DNA from: Lentibacillus cibarius
GTDB taxonomy: Bacteria > Bacillota > Bacilli > Bacillales > Amphibacillaceae
Assembly: GCF_005887555.1 (NCBI RefSeq)
Contig: NZ_VCIA01000001.1
Span: forward strand, 2,356,001-2,420,000
Reading direction: 5' to 3'
DNA: 64,000 nucleotides
The translations under genes and the position numbers were made by a program. Below, piece after piece: positions 27,628-37,588 of the stretch; within the stretch, counting starts at the first letter, position 1; each line of letters begins with the position of its first letter. Below the pieces are notes generated by a model. The model saw only the letters and a program-made list of their open reading frames with translations. It made no database searches and was not told the origin of the DNA.

Positions 27628-29137
27628 TCTACAAAAAAAACTATGGGATATTGCCAATGACTTGCGCGGCAATATGGACGCTAGTGAATTTCGCAATTAT
27701 ATTCTAGGGTTAATCTTTTATCGTTTTCTTTCGGAAAACACCGAGCAGCAGGTAGAACAGCTTTTAGCAGAAGACAATATCACGTATGAAGAAGCCTGGC
27801 AGGACGACGAATACCAGGACGTCCTCAAGCAAGAGTTGATCGCCCGTATAGGTTATGTCATTGAACCGCAGGATTTATTCAGTTATTTAGTGAAAAAGAT
27901 TGAAAACCAGACGTTTGAAATCGAAGATCTCCACCGAGCCATTAATCATATTGAAGCTTCAACTCGTGGAGAAGATAGTGAAGATGAATTTGATCGTTTG
28001 TTTGAAGATATGGACCTGAACTCGTCCCGTTTAGGAAATACTAATGCGGAGCGGACAAAACTCATTTCCAAAGTAATGGTAAACTTAGAAGCTCTACCAT
28101 TTATTCAAGGTGATATGGAGATTGATATGTTAGGGGATGCCTATGAGTACCTCATCGGACAATTTGCGGCTACTGCCGGTAAAAAGGCAGGAGAGTTTTA
28201 CACCCCACAGCAGGTCTCAAAAATTCTAGCCAAAATCGTAACCACTGGCAAAAAAGATTTGAAGAACGTGTATGACCCAACGTGCGGTTCCGGATCCTTA
28301 CTATTACGCGTAGGCCGGGAAGCCAATGTGCGGCATTATTACGGCCAAGAATATAACAATACCACCTTTAACCTGGCTCGTATGAACATGTTGCTGCATG
28401 ATGTGAATTATCATAATTTCTCTCTTGCGAACGGCGATACGTTAGAGCATCCGGCTGTAGTTGATGGACAGTTTGAAGCTGTCGTGGCGAATCCACCTTA
28501 CAGTGCGAAATGGAGTGCCGATCCGTCCTTTTTGGATGATGAACGCTTTAGCAATTACGGGAAACTAGCGCCGAAGTCGAAAGCTGATTTCGCCTTTGTG
28601 CAGCACATGATCTATCATTTGGATGATAACGGAAAGATGGCCGTGATCCTTCCACATGGCGTGTTATTCCGTGGGGCTGCCGAAGAGACCATCCGGAAAT
28701 ATCTGATCGAAGAAAAGAACTATCTGGATGCAGTGATCGGACTTCCGTCGAATCTGTTTTTCGGAACGGGCATTCCGACTTGTATTCTCGTACTTAAGAA
28801 ATGCCGCGAACAAGATGAAAATGTTCTATTTATTGATGCATCGCAGTCCTATGAAAAAGGCAAAAACCAAAACAATTTATCAGATGAAGATGTCAACAAA
28901 GTCGTGGAGACATTTCGAAATAGGGAAACACTCGATAAATTTAGTTATGTGGCAACTTTGGATGAAATCCGGGAAAATGATTATAACCTTAACATCCCTC
29001 GTTATGTCGATACATTTGAAGAAGAAGAACCGGTCGATCTGGATCAAGTTCAGCAAGATATTCAGGAAATTGATCAGGAAATTGCCGGATTGGAAAATGA
29101 AATTAATGGCTACTTAAAAGAACTTGGAGTGTTGTAA
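27590..29137 (+). CDS. hsdM: type I restriction-modification M subunit (N6-adenine methyltransferase)
   Basis: 515 residues. The N-terminal HsdM_N helical domain precedes motif I DPTCGSGSLL and motif IV NPPY (VVANPPYSAKW). GEFYTPQQVSKIL is typical. AGGAGG lies before ATG 27590. It methylates adenine at sites chosen by HsdS and forms the M2S core to which HsdR binds. The stop is followed one base later by the hsdS ATG. Confidence 0.95.
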   Translation: MTTTEKQRQQQADLQKKLWDIANDLRGNMDASEFRNYILGLIFYRFLSENTEQQVEQLLAEDNITYEEAWQDDEYQDVLKQELIARIGYVIEPQDLFSYLVKKIENQTFEIEDLHRAINHIEASTRGEDSEDEFDRLFEDMDLNSSRLGNTNAERTKLISKVMVNLEALPFIQGDMEIDMLGDAYEYLIGQFAATAGKKAGEFYTPQQVSKILAKIVTTGKKDLKNVYDPTCGSGSLLLRVGREANVRHYYGQEYNNTTFNLARMNMLLHDVNYHNFSLANGDTLEHPAVVDGQFEAVVANPPYSAKWSADPSFLDDERFSNYGKLAPKSKADFAFVQHMIYHLDDNGKMAVILPHGVLFRGAAEETIRKYLIEEKNYLDAVIGLPSNLFFGTGIPTCILVLKKCREQDENVLFIDASQSYEKGKNQNNLSDEDVNKVVETFRNRETLDKFSYVATLDEIRENDYNLNIPRYVDTFEEEEPVDLDQVQQDIQEIDQEIAGLENEINGYLKELGVL

Positions 29138-29138
29138 G

Positions 29139-30314
29139 ATGGCAGATATATCAATAAAACAAAAGAATGTACCTGAGTTGAGGTTCTCTGAGTTTGAGGA
29201 GGGATGGAGGCCAAAAGTACTTGGGAATATAACAAAAATTAAAATGGGACACAGTCCAAAAAGTTCTAATTATACAGATGATAGTGAAAATATGATCTTA
29301 GTTCAAGGTAACGCAGATTTAAAAGGCGGCACAGTACTTCCCAGAATATATACTAAAGAGGTGACCCAAATTGCTGATAAAGGAGATATATTACTTACAG
29401 TAAGAGCCCCTGTCGGAGAAATCGGAATAACACAAATGGAAGTATGTATTGGTCGTGGAGTTAGTTCTATAAAAGGAAATAAATTTATATATTATTTCTT
29501 AGAAAAATTTCATTTACAAAATAAATGGGAAAAATTTGCTCAAGGCAGTACTTTTAAGGCGATATCAGGAAAAGATATTAGAGGGCTAAAGTTAAAAATT
29601 CCATCTAATGATGAACAACAAAAAATAGGCGATTTCTTCAGCAAACTCGATCAACAGATCGAACTAGAAGAGAAGAAATTAGATTTATTGGAAGAGCAAA
29701 AAAAGGGGTATATGCAAAATATATTCTCGCAAGAACTACGGTTTAAAGATGAAGATGGGAACAATTATCCGGAGTGGGAAAAGAAAAAGTTAGGTGATAT
29801 TTCTGATTTTCAAAATGGGAAGGCCCATGAGAAATTTGTTGATAAGCATGCAAACTATGTACTTATAAACTCAAAATTTATTTCCAGCGAAGGCACGACG
29901 AAAAAATTGGTTAATCAGAGATTAACTCCTCTTTATAAAGAGGATATAACGATAGTCATGAGCGACGTACCTAATGGTAAGGCACTTGCTAAATGTTTTC
30001 TGGTTGATGAAGATGAAAGGTATACCCTGAATCAACGGATAGGTAGAATATTTAATATAAATGGAAGCCCCAGATTTTTATTTTCGAATTTGAATCGTAA
30101 TATTCAATTACTAAAATATGATAATGGTGTTGGACAAACGAACCTAAAAAAGTCGGAAATATTGGCGATTAATATAAATTATCCAGATAAAAAAGAACAA
30201 CAAAAAATCGGATCTTTCTTTCAAAAGTTAGACAAACGTATTGAATTACAATCCCAAAAAATCGAAGCCTTAAAAACACAAAAACAGGGATTTCTCCGGA
30301 AAATGTTTGTATAA
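29139..30314 (+). CDS. hsdS: type I restriction-modification specificity subunit
   Basis: 391 residues with two target-recognition domains. Each ends in a coiled coil: PSNDEQQKIGDFFSKLDQQI and DKKEQQKIGSFFQKLDKRIE. ATG 29139 is chosen over an in-frame ATG 15 bp upstream because it follows the hsdM stop directly. The two TRDs read the two halves of a bipartite target. The codon use is more AT-rich than in hsdM, as is common for exchanged S genes. Confidence 0.92.
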   Translation: MADISIKQKNVPELRFSEFEEGWRPKVLGNITKIKMGHSPKSSNYTDDSENMILVQGNADLKGGTVLPRIYTKEVTQIADKGDILLTVRAPVGEIGITQMEVCIGRGVSSIKGNKFIYYFLEKFHLQNKWEKFAQGSTFKAISGKDIRGLKLKIPSNDEQQKIGDFFSKLDQQIELEEKKLDLLEEQKKGYMQNIFSQELRFKDEDGNNYPEWEKKKLGDISDFQNGKAHEKFVDKHANYVLINSKFISSEGTTKKLVNQRLTPLYKEDITIVMSDVPNGKALAKCFLVDEDERYTLNQRIGRIFNINGSPRFLFSNLNRNIQLLKYDNGVGQTNLKKSEILAININYPDKKEQQKIGSFFQKLDKRIELQSQKIEALKTQKQGFLRKMFV

Positions 30315-30387
30315 CTTTCGATAACGTCTATATATGTCAATAAGTTAGATGAATGAAATATAATATTAATAAAGGGAGACTACTGGA

Positions 30388-32964
30388 ATGGATGTATCAA
30401 CGAAGGAATGGTTAGTCAATAGACCTAAATGGATACAACTTGCAGCAAAACAGTTGCTAGAATCAGGTGAGCCAAGTGATAATATGATTTTAGAATTAAC
30501 AAGGTTATGCAAGCAGGAAGTAAACAATGAATTCCCAAATATAGATATCGACATACCTGAAAGTGTTTTCAGCTCACATAACTCTGAAAATATACGTTTG
30601 TGCTCAATTAGTGAGACTTCCGGAATTAATAAACTAGCACCAAAGACTCCTCTCGAATTTGGAGAAGGTGACATCGTTGTTGTATATGGACATAATGGGT
30701 CAGGAAAATCTGGTTATGTAAGACTGTTAAAACATGTCTGTGGAGCTCGGAATAAAATTTTAGGCGAATTACATAATAATGTTTTTACTCAAGAAAAAAC
30801 GGATCAAGAAGCTAAAATTACATTTTTAAAGAATAATGTGCCAAAAACTTATGAATGGACTGGTCAAGGTGTTTGTGATGAGCTTAATTCTGTAAATATC
30901 TTTGATGATACGTTTGGACAAGTATTTATTGGAGGAGAAGATGAAGTTAGTTATGAACCCCCAATACTATCTTTTTTTAGTTCGCTTATTGAGATTTGCA
31001 AAAAGGTTGAAATCAAACTGAATGAAGAAGAGGGTGCATTAAAATCAAAAATACCCAAAATCCCAAATGAATTAATGGGGTCTGAAGGAGCAAAATGGAT
31101 AGGAGATATCAGTGCAGGAACTACCTCCGAAGAGATTGAAAAATATTGTGCGTTTACCAAAGAAAACGAAGAGAAATTGCAAGAAATCCAGAAAAGACTT
31201 TTAGAACCATCCCCAGAAGACAAAGTTAAACAATTAAAAAACCAAAATAAAAATGTAGACAACCTTATTCGAGAAGTTCAAAAACACCTTGATGAGTTGT
31301 CCTATGAAAACTGTAAAAGAATTATTGCAGCTAAGAAAAAAGAAGTTTCAAAAAGATCAGCCGCTGAAACAGCTGCAAGTAAGGCATTTAGTGATTCCGA
31401 ACTTGAAGGCATTGGCTCCGATGTATGGAAGGAAATGTGGAATGCTGCCCGAAAATATTCGAATGAGTATGCTTGGAAGGATAAAAACTTTCCAGTTATT
31501 GAAGACAATTCAGTTTGTGTATTGTGTCACCAGCCCTTATCTGTAGAAGCAAAAAAAAGGTTTATGTCCTTTGAAGAATATATAAAAGGTGAGACCCAAA
31601 GTCAGGCAGAAAAAGCAGAAAATGAAAAGAAACTACATATAGATGCCTTATCGGAAATACCGGATTCAGATACTTTAAAAGCTAAAGCTAATGCTTCTGG
31701 AATAGAAAAACAAGAAGTCATAGATGCGATGATCGAAACATTCACAATGCTTCGAAAAATAAAAGGACAATTACAATCATCTGACATAAACGAGGATATA
31801 ATTGCTATATCTCAAAATCCTGATTGGTTAGAAAGAATGCGTGATATTTCAAAGGAATATCAATCATTAGCCAATAAATATACAGAAGACTACAAGCAAG
31901 ATAATCGTGAAGAATTAAAGCAGATATTACAAAATCTTAAAGCAAAAAAATGGCTGAGTAATTATAAACAAGAGATTTTTGAAGAAGTCAATAGACTTCA
32001 AGCTCTCCAGAAAATTAAAGAGGCCAAACGAACAACTTCGTCTACAGCCCTCTCGAAGAAAAAAGGAGAGCTGGCAGAAACGTTCATTACGGATGCTTTT
32101 ATTCAGCGATTTAATAACGAACTTAGTGCACTGGGAGCCTCTCATCTCAAAGTAAGGATAGTGAAATCAAAAGTTTCAAAAGGAAGTGTGCTCCATACGA
32201 TTAAGCTAGATGGGGTAACTCAAAAAAATATCAATGAAATTCTTAGCGAAGGGGAAAAAAGGATTGTTTCCATTGCTGCCTTTATCGCAGATGTTACAGG
32301 AAGCAATAATTCAGGTCCTTTTGTAATTGATGATCCTATTTCTTCACTTGATCAAAATTATGAGGAGGCGGTGGTTCAAAGACTTTGTAATCTTTCCTCG
32401 AACGAACAGGTAATTATTTTCACGCATCGTCTCTCTTTTCTGGGTCTAGTTCAAGATTTTGCAAAAAAGAAAAATGTTAAGCCCGAGACTGTTGCCATAC
32501 GAGAAGAGTCGTGGGGTACTGGAGAGCCAGGTGACATACCTATATTTGCAAAGAAACCAGACAGGGTTTTAAACAAACTTATCGGTGAGATCCTTTCAAA
32601 AGCAAAAAAAATTTACAATGAACATGGGAGAGAAAGTTACGAACCCTACGGGAAGTCTCTATGCAGCGAATTTAGAATTCTTATTGAACGAATGATTGAG
32701 CATGAACTCATGTCAAACGTTGTCCAACGATATAAGCGAGACATCAACACTCAGGGCAAGATAGATGAACTGGCGAAAATATCTGAAGCAGACTGTAATT
32801 ATTTTGATCAACTAATGACCAAATACTCAAGGTATGAGCATTCTCAACCACTTGAAGCTCCTGTTTCAATTCCTGATCCGTACGAGCTAGAAAATGACTT
32901 TTGTGGACTTAGAGAGTGGCATACAGAATTTAAAAATCGACAACTTTCAGTAAAGACACAATAA
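30388..32964 (+). CDS. RloC/PrrC-like zinc-hook ABC ATPase, candidate anticodon nuclease
   Basis: 858 residues. Walker A GHNGSGKSG is at 101-109, and a long coiled coil is interrupted by a CVLC zinc hook. The ABC signature is LSEGEKR and Walker B is FVIDDPISSLD, with FTHRLSF after it. The C-terminal domain has RILIERMIEHE and a later YSRYEHS, which could supply the R-x3-E...H of PrrC/RloC anticodon nucleases. ATG 30388 has GGGAG upstream. It follows hsdS by 73 bp, the usual place for such guards, which act when the restriction enzyme is defeated. The nuclease assignment is inference. Confidence 0.7.
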   Translation: MDVSTKEWLVNRPKWIQLAAKQLLESGEPSDNMILELTRLCKQEVNNEFPNIDIDIPESVFSSHNSENIRLCSISETSGINKLAPKTPLEFGEGDIVVVYGHNGSGKSGYVRLLKHVCGARNKILGELHNNVFTQEKTDQEAKITFLKNNVPKTYEWTGQGVCDELNSVNIFDDTFGQVFIGGEDEVSYEPPILSFFSSLIEICKKVEIKLNEEEGALKSKIPKIPNELMGSEGAKWIGDISAGTTSEEIEKYCAFTKENEEKLQEIQKRLLEPSPEDKVKQLKNQNKNVDNLIREVQKHLDELSYENCKRIIAAKKKEVSKRSAAETAASKAFSDSELEGIGSDVWKEMWNAARKYSNEYAWKDKNFPVIEDNSVCVLCHQPLSVEAKKRFMSFEEYIKGETQSQAEKAENEKKLHIDALSEIPDSDTLKAKANASGIEKQEVIDAMIETFTMLRKIKGQLQSSDINEDIIAISQNPDWLERMRDISKEYQSLANKYTEDYKQDNREELKQILQNLKAKKWLSNYKQEIFEEVNRLQALQKIKEAKRTTSSTALSKKKGELAETFITDAFIQRFNNELSALGASHLKVRIVKSKVSKGSVLHTIKLDGVTQKNINEILSEGEKRIVSIAAFIADVTGSNNSGPFVIDDPISSLDQNYEEAVVQRLCNLSSNEQVIIFTHRLSFLGLVQDFAKKKNVKPETVAIREESWGTGEPGDIPIFAKKPDRVLNKLIGEILSKAKKIYNEHGRESYEPYGKSLCSEFRILIERMIEHELMSNVVQRYKRDINTQGKIDELAKISEADCNYFDQLMTKYSRYEHSQPLEAPVSIPDPYELENDFCGLREWHTEFKNRQLSVKTQ

Positions 32965-33030
32965 AGCATTTATACAAGTTTGGACTATATATAGATCAGA
33001 GAGAATGTGATGTATCTTTCACTGGAGGAG

Positions 33031-34345
33031 AAATAAAATCGACATTTAAAGAATTAAATGTGTTCAAACACTTGCGTAACACAGGGATTAAGAAGTCTTT
33101 TGGTTTTTCCTGTGCTTCCATTTTTTAGCTAATTTTTTGCTTAATCTTTGAAAACAAAACTGGTTTCGGACATTTGAAAGCAAAAAAGCCACGGATCTTC
33201 CGGCCAAGGATACCGTTTATCGGTTTCTGAACCAATCGACGTTTAACTGGCGACGGTTTCTGCTTTCATTGGCCGCTTATACGATTGGTAAAGTGTCAAA
33301 GCTGATGCGTCAAGATCGTCCGAAAGTGTTCATTTTAGATGATTCATCTTATGATCGAAACCGAAGCAAAAACGTAGAGCTTTTGGCTCGCTGCTTCGAT
33401 CATGCAGAAAATACGTTTCTACAAAGGCCTCCGCATGTTGACATTGCTGGTCTGACGGTGCAACGTTTCTGCCTGTAGACTTTTCATTATTAAGCTCGAA
33501 AAAGAGTCAGGTCAACGGTATGTCTGAAACGGTTGATAAGCGCAGTTCCGGCTACAAGCGTCGAAAGGAAGCGTTACAAACGGCACCGGAACAGATTCCC
33601 GGTATGATGGAACGGGCGATGAACGCCGGCATTGATGTCTCCTATGTGCTGATGGATACATGGTTTACACAGCAGCCTCTCATCAAAGACCTGACTGAAC
33701 AGGGACTTGACGTTATTGGCATGGTCAAAAAGCTGAAGCAACGTTATCTTGTGAATGGTAAGCGCGTGAGCTTGGATGAGCTGTATCGCCTGGCTAAGCC
33801 CACTGATGGAAAAAAGGGCATTTTGCGTTCCATCCATACAACACAGGCTAATGGTGTGCCTGTCAAAGTCGTTTTCGTCCGCAACCGAAATAAGAAAAGT
33901 GACTGGCTGGCGATCTTAAGCACAGACTGTACATTGCGATCAGGAAATCAACCGAATTCACGGCATGCGCTGGGATATTGAAGTGTTTTTCAAAACAACA
34001 AAATCCCTTTTAAAACTTCAAAAAGAGTTCCAGAGCCGTTCCTATGACGCGCTCATCAGCCACACGACCATTGTGTTCGCAAGGTATATTGTCCTGTCAT
34101 GGCAGAACCGCTGCAGTACAGATGACCGAACACTAGGTGGCATGTTTTATGAATTATGCGACGAAGCAAGTGACCTCGATTGGGCTGTCGCGCTGCAGCA
34201 GTTAATCGAGCTTCTTGAAGATACCCTGAAAAAGAGTAATAAGAAAATACAACAACTCATCAAAAGTCAACTACAGCAATGGATTGCGAGTCTGCCCAAT
34301 TATACCAAGGCATATCTGCCTATTTCAGTATGCGAAAGTTGAGTA
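33031..34345 (+). pseudogene. IS4 family element, degenerate second copy
   Basis: It matches the IS at 21913 throughout, but the left terminus is missing and the transposase frame is broken near 33130, 33410, 33470 and 33940. The right end TGCGAAAGTTGAG is kept at 34333-34345. VFILDDSSYDR, YVLMDTWFTQQ and WDIEVFFKTTK are still readable. It is not mobile by itself. Confidence 0.88.
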
Positions 34346-34394
34346 ACTTATATAAAGGTCTTAATGATTTAAGGTTAAAAAATGAGGGGGTTTA

Positions 34395-34605
34395 TGTCTG
34401 AATTTCTACTCTATATGAAGGGTGAAAATACCACATATCAAGTCTTTTAGAGCCTAAAGGAGATCATTTACGTGAACAGGGTAAATCGAAAGAAGAATTT
34501 TTGAAATCATTATCTTCACGTTCAGACGTTACTCTGGTTCACCTGAATTAAAGCAGGAATTTAGAGAAAATTTTATTGATAAACTTTTTTAATAACGATT
34601 TGGCC
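34395..34605 (+). pseudogene. type III restriction Res subunit C-terminal fossil
   Basis: Read with one frameshift, the sequence gives EFLLYMKGENTTYQVF and LEPKGDHLREQGKSKEEFL. The second resembles the EPKG.HL...D.WKEEFL segment near the end of type III Res proteins. Nothing upstream survives because an IS4 remnant abuts it. Confidence 0.45.
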
Positions 34606-34771
34606 TGTAAATACAGTGGGCTTATTGGTCTTTGATTATTGTATCCAATGGATAAATTAGCAAAGAAACACCGTAAGCTCCATGTATGCTTCTTATTGAA
34701 GTTAATAAAATAAATAGACCTAGCTCTATTATCACTACAATTTTAAATGTTTATTTAAATGGAGGTTACAT

Positions 34772-35769
34772 ATGAAGTTTTTTATTAGCCACTCCTCAAA
34801 AGATTTTAAATATGGTGATGCAATAGTCCAATTGTTGAAGGATATTGGTGTGCCTCAACAAAACATTATATTTACTAGTAAATCAGGACATGGAATCCCA
34901 AAAGGTGAAGACATATTTAAATGGCTGAAAAATGAAATAAAGGAAAAACCTTTTGTTATCTATCTACTTTCAGAAAGATATTACTCGAGCATAACTTGTT
35001 TAAACGAGATGGGAGCTGCATGGGTTATTGAGAATGAGCATATTTCGTTATTTACACCAGGGTTCAATCCTAGTAACCCTGAATTTTGGGAAGGAGCAGT
35101 AGAACCAAGAGAATTGGGTGCTTTTATCGATGATAGACAAAATATAATTGAATTTGCGGACATAATTGTCAGTACACTTGGCAATAAGGTGAACCCTGTT
35201 ATCTTCGATGAAGCAATCACAAAATACATGGAGACAATAGAAAACATTAAGCAAGAAATTGATGATTCAGAAATAATAGACTATGTTAAACTGGATAACG
35301 AGTCGACAACTACCAATGATTTTATCCCCCATTCTAATGAAAAAGATGAAACATTGGATAGTAATACGAACAACGATATTCAATTTAAAAAGTTTAAGGA
35401 AGTCATTGAAATAGAAAACTTACTGATGAGGAGTTCTTATTAATAAAATACATGATAGATATGGGACAAGAAACTTTGGGCTATAGGTGGAAGGCAGAAG
35501 GAGAAATTCAGAATATAAAGCAATGGGAAGAGGTTAATGATTTAGATGACCAACTGTCTCGCAATTACAGTAAAGCCCTAAATAAGTTGATAATAAGGAA
35601 TTTCCTCGAAGTGTATGATACAACATCTTATGGCAATCCAAGAGAGTATATTTTAGTTAAAGTTATTTCTAATCATTTATTGGATCTACCGGTAGATATG
35701 GTAAGCGTATTAGACGAAATGATGGAAAAGTATAAAGGGTTTGTTAATAGTGATACATTACCGTTTTAA
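34772..35769 (+). pseudogene. TIR-domain protein with C-terminal extension, frameshifted
   Basis: The first 223 codons begin KFFISHSSKDFKYGDAIVQL. The segment ERYYSSITCLNEMGAAWVIE contains the glutamate expected for a TIR NADase. The frame ends at 35443. A shift of one base near 35421 (after an AAAA run) restores ENLTDEEFLLIKYMIDMGQE and continues to 35769, giving about 332 residues. GGAGG precedes ATG 34772. Prokaryotic TIR proteins of this kind often deplete NAD in phage defence. Whether the shift is real or a sequencing error is open. Confidence 0.7.
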
Positions 35770-35997
35770 ATGGGTAAATTAATTTCTTTTTAAAAATTCT
35801 AGAAAAATAGGTTGTCACTCTTACGATGGTCCGCACTATGGAAAATTTAGGCACGTATTTATATCAACCAATTAGTATTTGAAGATAAGATATATAATGA
35901 GTTTGAAAAATAGCAATATAAATCATCCAAGAAGCAAAGATTTACCAATTAGGATGAAAACAGTTTTTCAAGGGATGATTACGGCCAGGGTTTTTTT

Positions 35998-36425
35998 ACC
36001 ACCTTTGCCATCTTTTGTACCAGTGTTTGACAAACAATTTACCAAGTGCCAACCTACTTTACCACATAAAAAAAGGGTCGCTCTGATTTGCCTGAAGTAG
36101 TGCTAATTCGGTAATCCGTTACCATTGACTTAACTTTTGTCCGTGTTGCGGATCTATCGCAGGTGTGGCAGAAATAATGCCTTAGAGGCACACCTGCTCA
36201 AATATGATAACACGGACAAGCCGATTCTAAGCATTCGCTGGCGGGGCCCCGACCCCTTCCAGCGTCTGCAAAGAATCAGGCGTTACAGTCAATGGTAAGC
36301 TGCTTCGCAGTGGCTCAGGCTTCATTCCATAAAAGTGTAGTGTACTTTATAAAAACTGGTAAAAAGGTTGTCATTTAGTGGTACATTTCTTGTCATTCGT
36401 TGGTAAATAAGATGTCACAGGTGGT
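35998..36425. mobile_element. small element with IS21-like multiple terminal repeats
   Basis: Four ACCA-containing repeats at 35998, 36019, 36041 and 36061 (steps 21, 22, 20 bp) face four inverted TGGT copies at 36357, 36379, 36401 and 36422 (steps 22, 22, 21 bp). Consensus is roughly TTTACCAnnnnTTGnCA. Such tandem transposase-binding sites at both ends are known for IS21 and Tn7-like elements. No transposase lies between them. The 36119-36298 core is highly folded. The outer limits are approximate. Confidence 0.6.
36119..36298. ncRNA. highly structured 180-nt core
   Basis: The outer stem joins TTACCATTGACT (36119) to AGTCAATGGTAA (36287), 12 perfect pairs. Inside are TTGTCCGTGTT/AACACGGACAA (36137, 36209), which enclose GCAGGTGTG/CACACCTGC (36159, 36189). 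A second arm has GATTCT/AGAATC (36223, 36272) enclosing CGCTGG/CCAGCG (36236, 36259). The stems form a consistent two-armed multiloop. Whether it acts as RNA or as folded DNA is unknown. Confidence 0.6.
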
Positions 36426-36507
36426 ACACTTTGTTGGCTGTAATCAAGGGAATAATCTATAAACTCAATTATTTCGAGGTAAATGCTTATGAAATGGTAA
36501 ACTTGAA

Positions 36508-36594
36508 GTGAATAAAGGTGGTAGTGGCTATGAAATTCAAGGAATTATTTTTGGTCGTAGAAAGGAAGATACTGGGGAGGAAGTTAATCGATGA
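36508..36594 (+). pseudogene. C-terminal stump of a gene coupled to the next one
   Basis: One frame reads NKGGSGYEIQGIIFGRKEDT, then GEEVNR and TGA. The stop overlaps the next gene's start as ATGA. It looks like the end of a first operon gene whose 5' part was removed by the neighbouring element. Confidence 0.4.
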
Positions 36595-37202
36595 CATACA
36601 CTAATAAATTATGGGAGGAAAGAGTATGGGCTCGATCTGACATGAGTTTATATGTTACACATCTGACACGTGGGAGAAAAGAGGAGGATAAAAGCCCTTT
36701 AGATGTTTTGTTTGAGATTTTAAAAGACAAAAAAATTAAAGGTAGTACAAATAGTGGCTATGTAAGTGGTAGTGACCCTGCTGTCTGCTTTCAGGATGCA
36801 CCTTTGAGTGGTATTGCTCAAAATATCAGACATGAAGTTATTAACCATGAAAAATTGGGAGGCAAGGAACGATACACAGCTATTGGGTTGATGTTCAACA
36901 AACCTTTGGTTTTTGCGAAAGGTGGCAGGCCTGTTATATATGAAACTAAGGAATTTGCAAAAATCTTACCATCTGATGAAAGGTGGAGAATGGTGACACT
37001 TGATTTCTCCAGCAAAGATAACATTGTGGACTGGACACATGAAAGAGAGTGGAGAGTAAAAGGGGATTTTAAATTTAATTATAAAAACGCTTTAGTCATT
37101 CTCCCAAACGTTGATACCTATAGAGAATTTATAGAACGAGCCAAGGGTGATGTACTTAAACAGATTCAAGGTATAGTTAATTTAAACGCAGTTATTAGTT
37201 AA
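36591..37202 (+). CDS. hypothetical protein, possibly AbiG-type abortive infection family
   Basis: 203 residues. GGGGAGGAAG lies before ATG 36591. LYVTHLTRGRKE, DVLFEILKDKKIKGS, PAVCFQDAPLSGIAQNI and WTHEREWRVKGDF form a pattern seen in DUF2971/AbiGi-like proteins, from memory. The start overlaps a truncated upstream gene (ATGA), so it was the second member of a two-gene unit, as in AbiG-like pairs. Function is uncertain. Confidence 0.45.
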   Translation: MTYTNKLWEERVWARSDMSLYVTHLTRGRKEEDKSPLDVLFEILKDKKIKGSTNSGYVSGSDPAVCFQDAPLSGIAQNIRHEVINHEKLGGKERYTAIGLMFNKPLVFAKGGRPVIYETKEFAKILPSDERWRMVTLDFSSKDNIVDWTHEREWRVKGDFKFNYKNALVILPNVDTYREFIERAKGDVLKQIQGIVNLNAVIS

Positions 37203-37588
37203 ACTGAAGGATAACGATTGCTTATCAATGATTGCCCGGAATGAGTAATATTGCCACAATCAAGCGCGACTGTAGAATAACAATTAATTCTTAAAACTAT
37301 TTTTGGCTTATTAATGAACAATCAATAAAAGTCAACATATTGCATTATGGTTACTCAAATTTGGTCACTAAAAATTTATAAACACATAAATCTGTGCAGT
37401 ATTAAAAAATTCCATAAACGCTAAAAATATTGATTAGAAGGTGTTTTATAGTTGTTAAGAAAAACTGAAATGGTTAGGTATGAAAGGGGCGGCATGATGT
37501 AAATCATCGCCCGTAAGCCTTGATTTGATAGTGTTTATAAGAGGTTTAAAGCCTTTGTAACATTAAAAATGTCACAAGAAAGTAACAT
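37203..37588. other. intergenic at the integrase side of the prophage-like element; probable att region
   Basis: No gene was seen. A hairpin GGGC..ATGATG/CATCGCCC lies at 37486-37512. The stretch lies downstream of a phage-type integrase gene, where an att site would be expected. No repeat of it was found elsewhere in the window. Confidence 0.35.

Noticed and set aside
36357..36425. Regular repeats that could suggest a CRISPR array
   Set aside because: The repeats are degenerate, only about 21 bp apart including spacer, and mirrored at the other end of the element, as transposase sites are.
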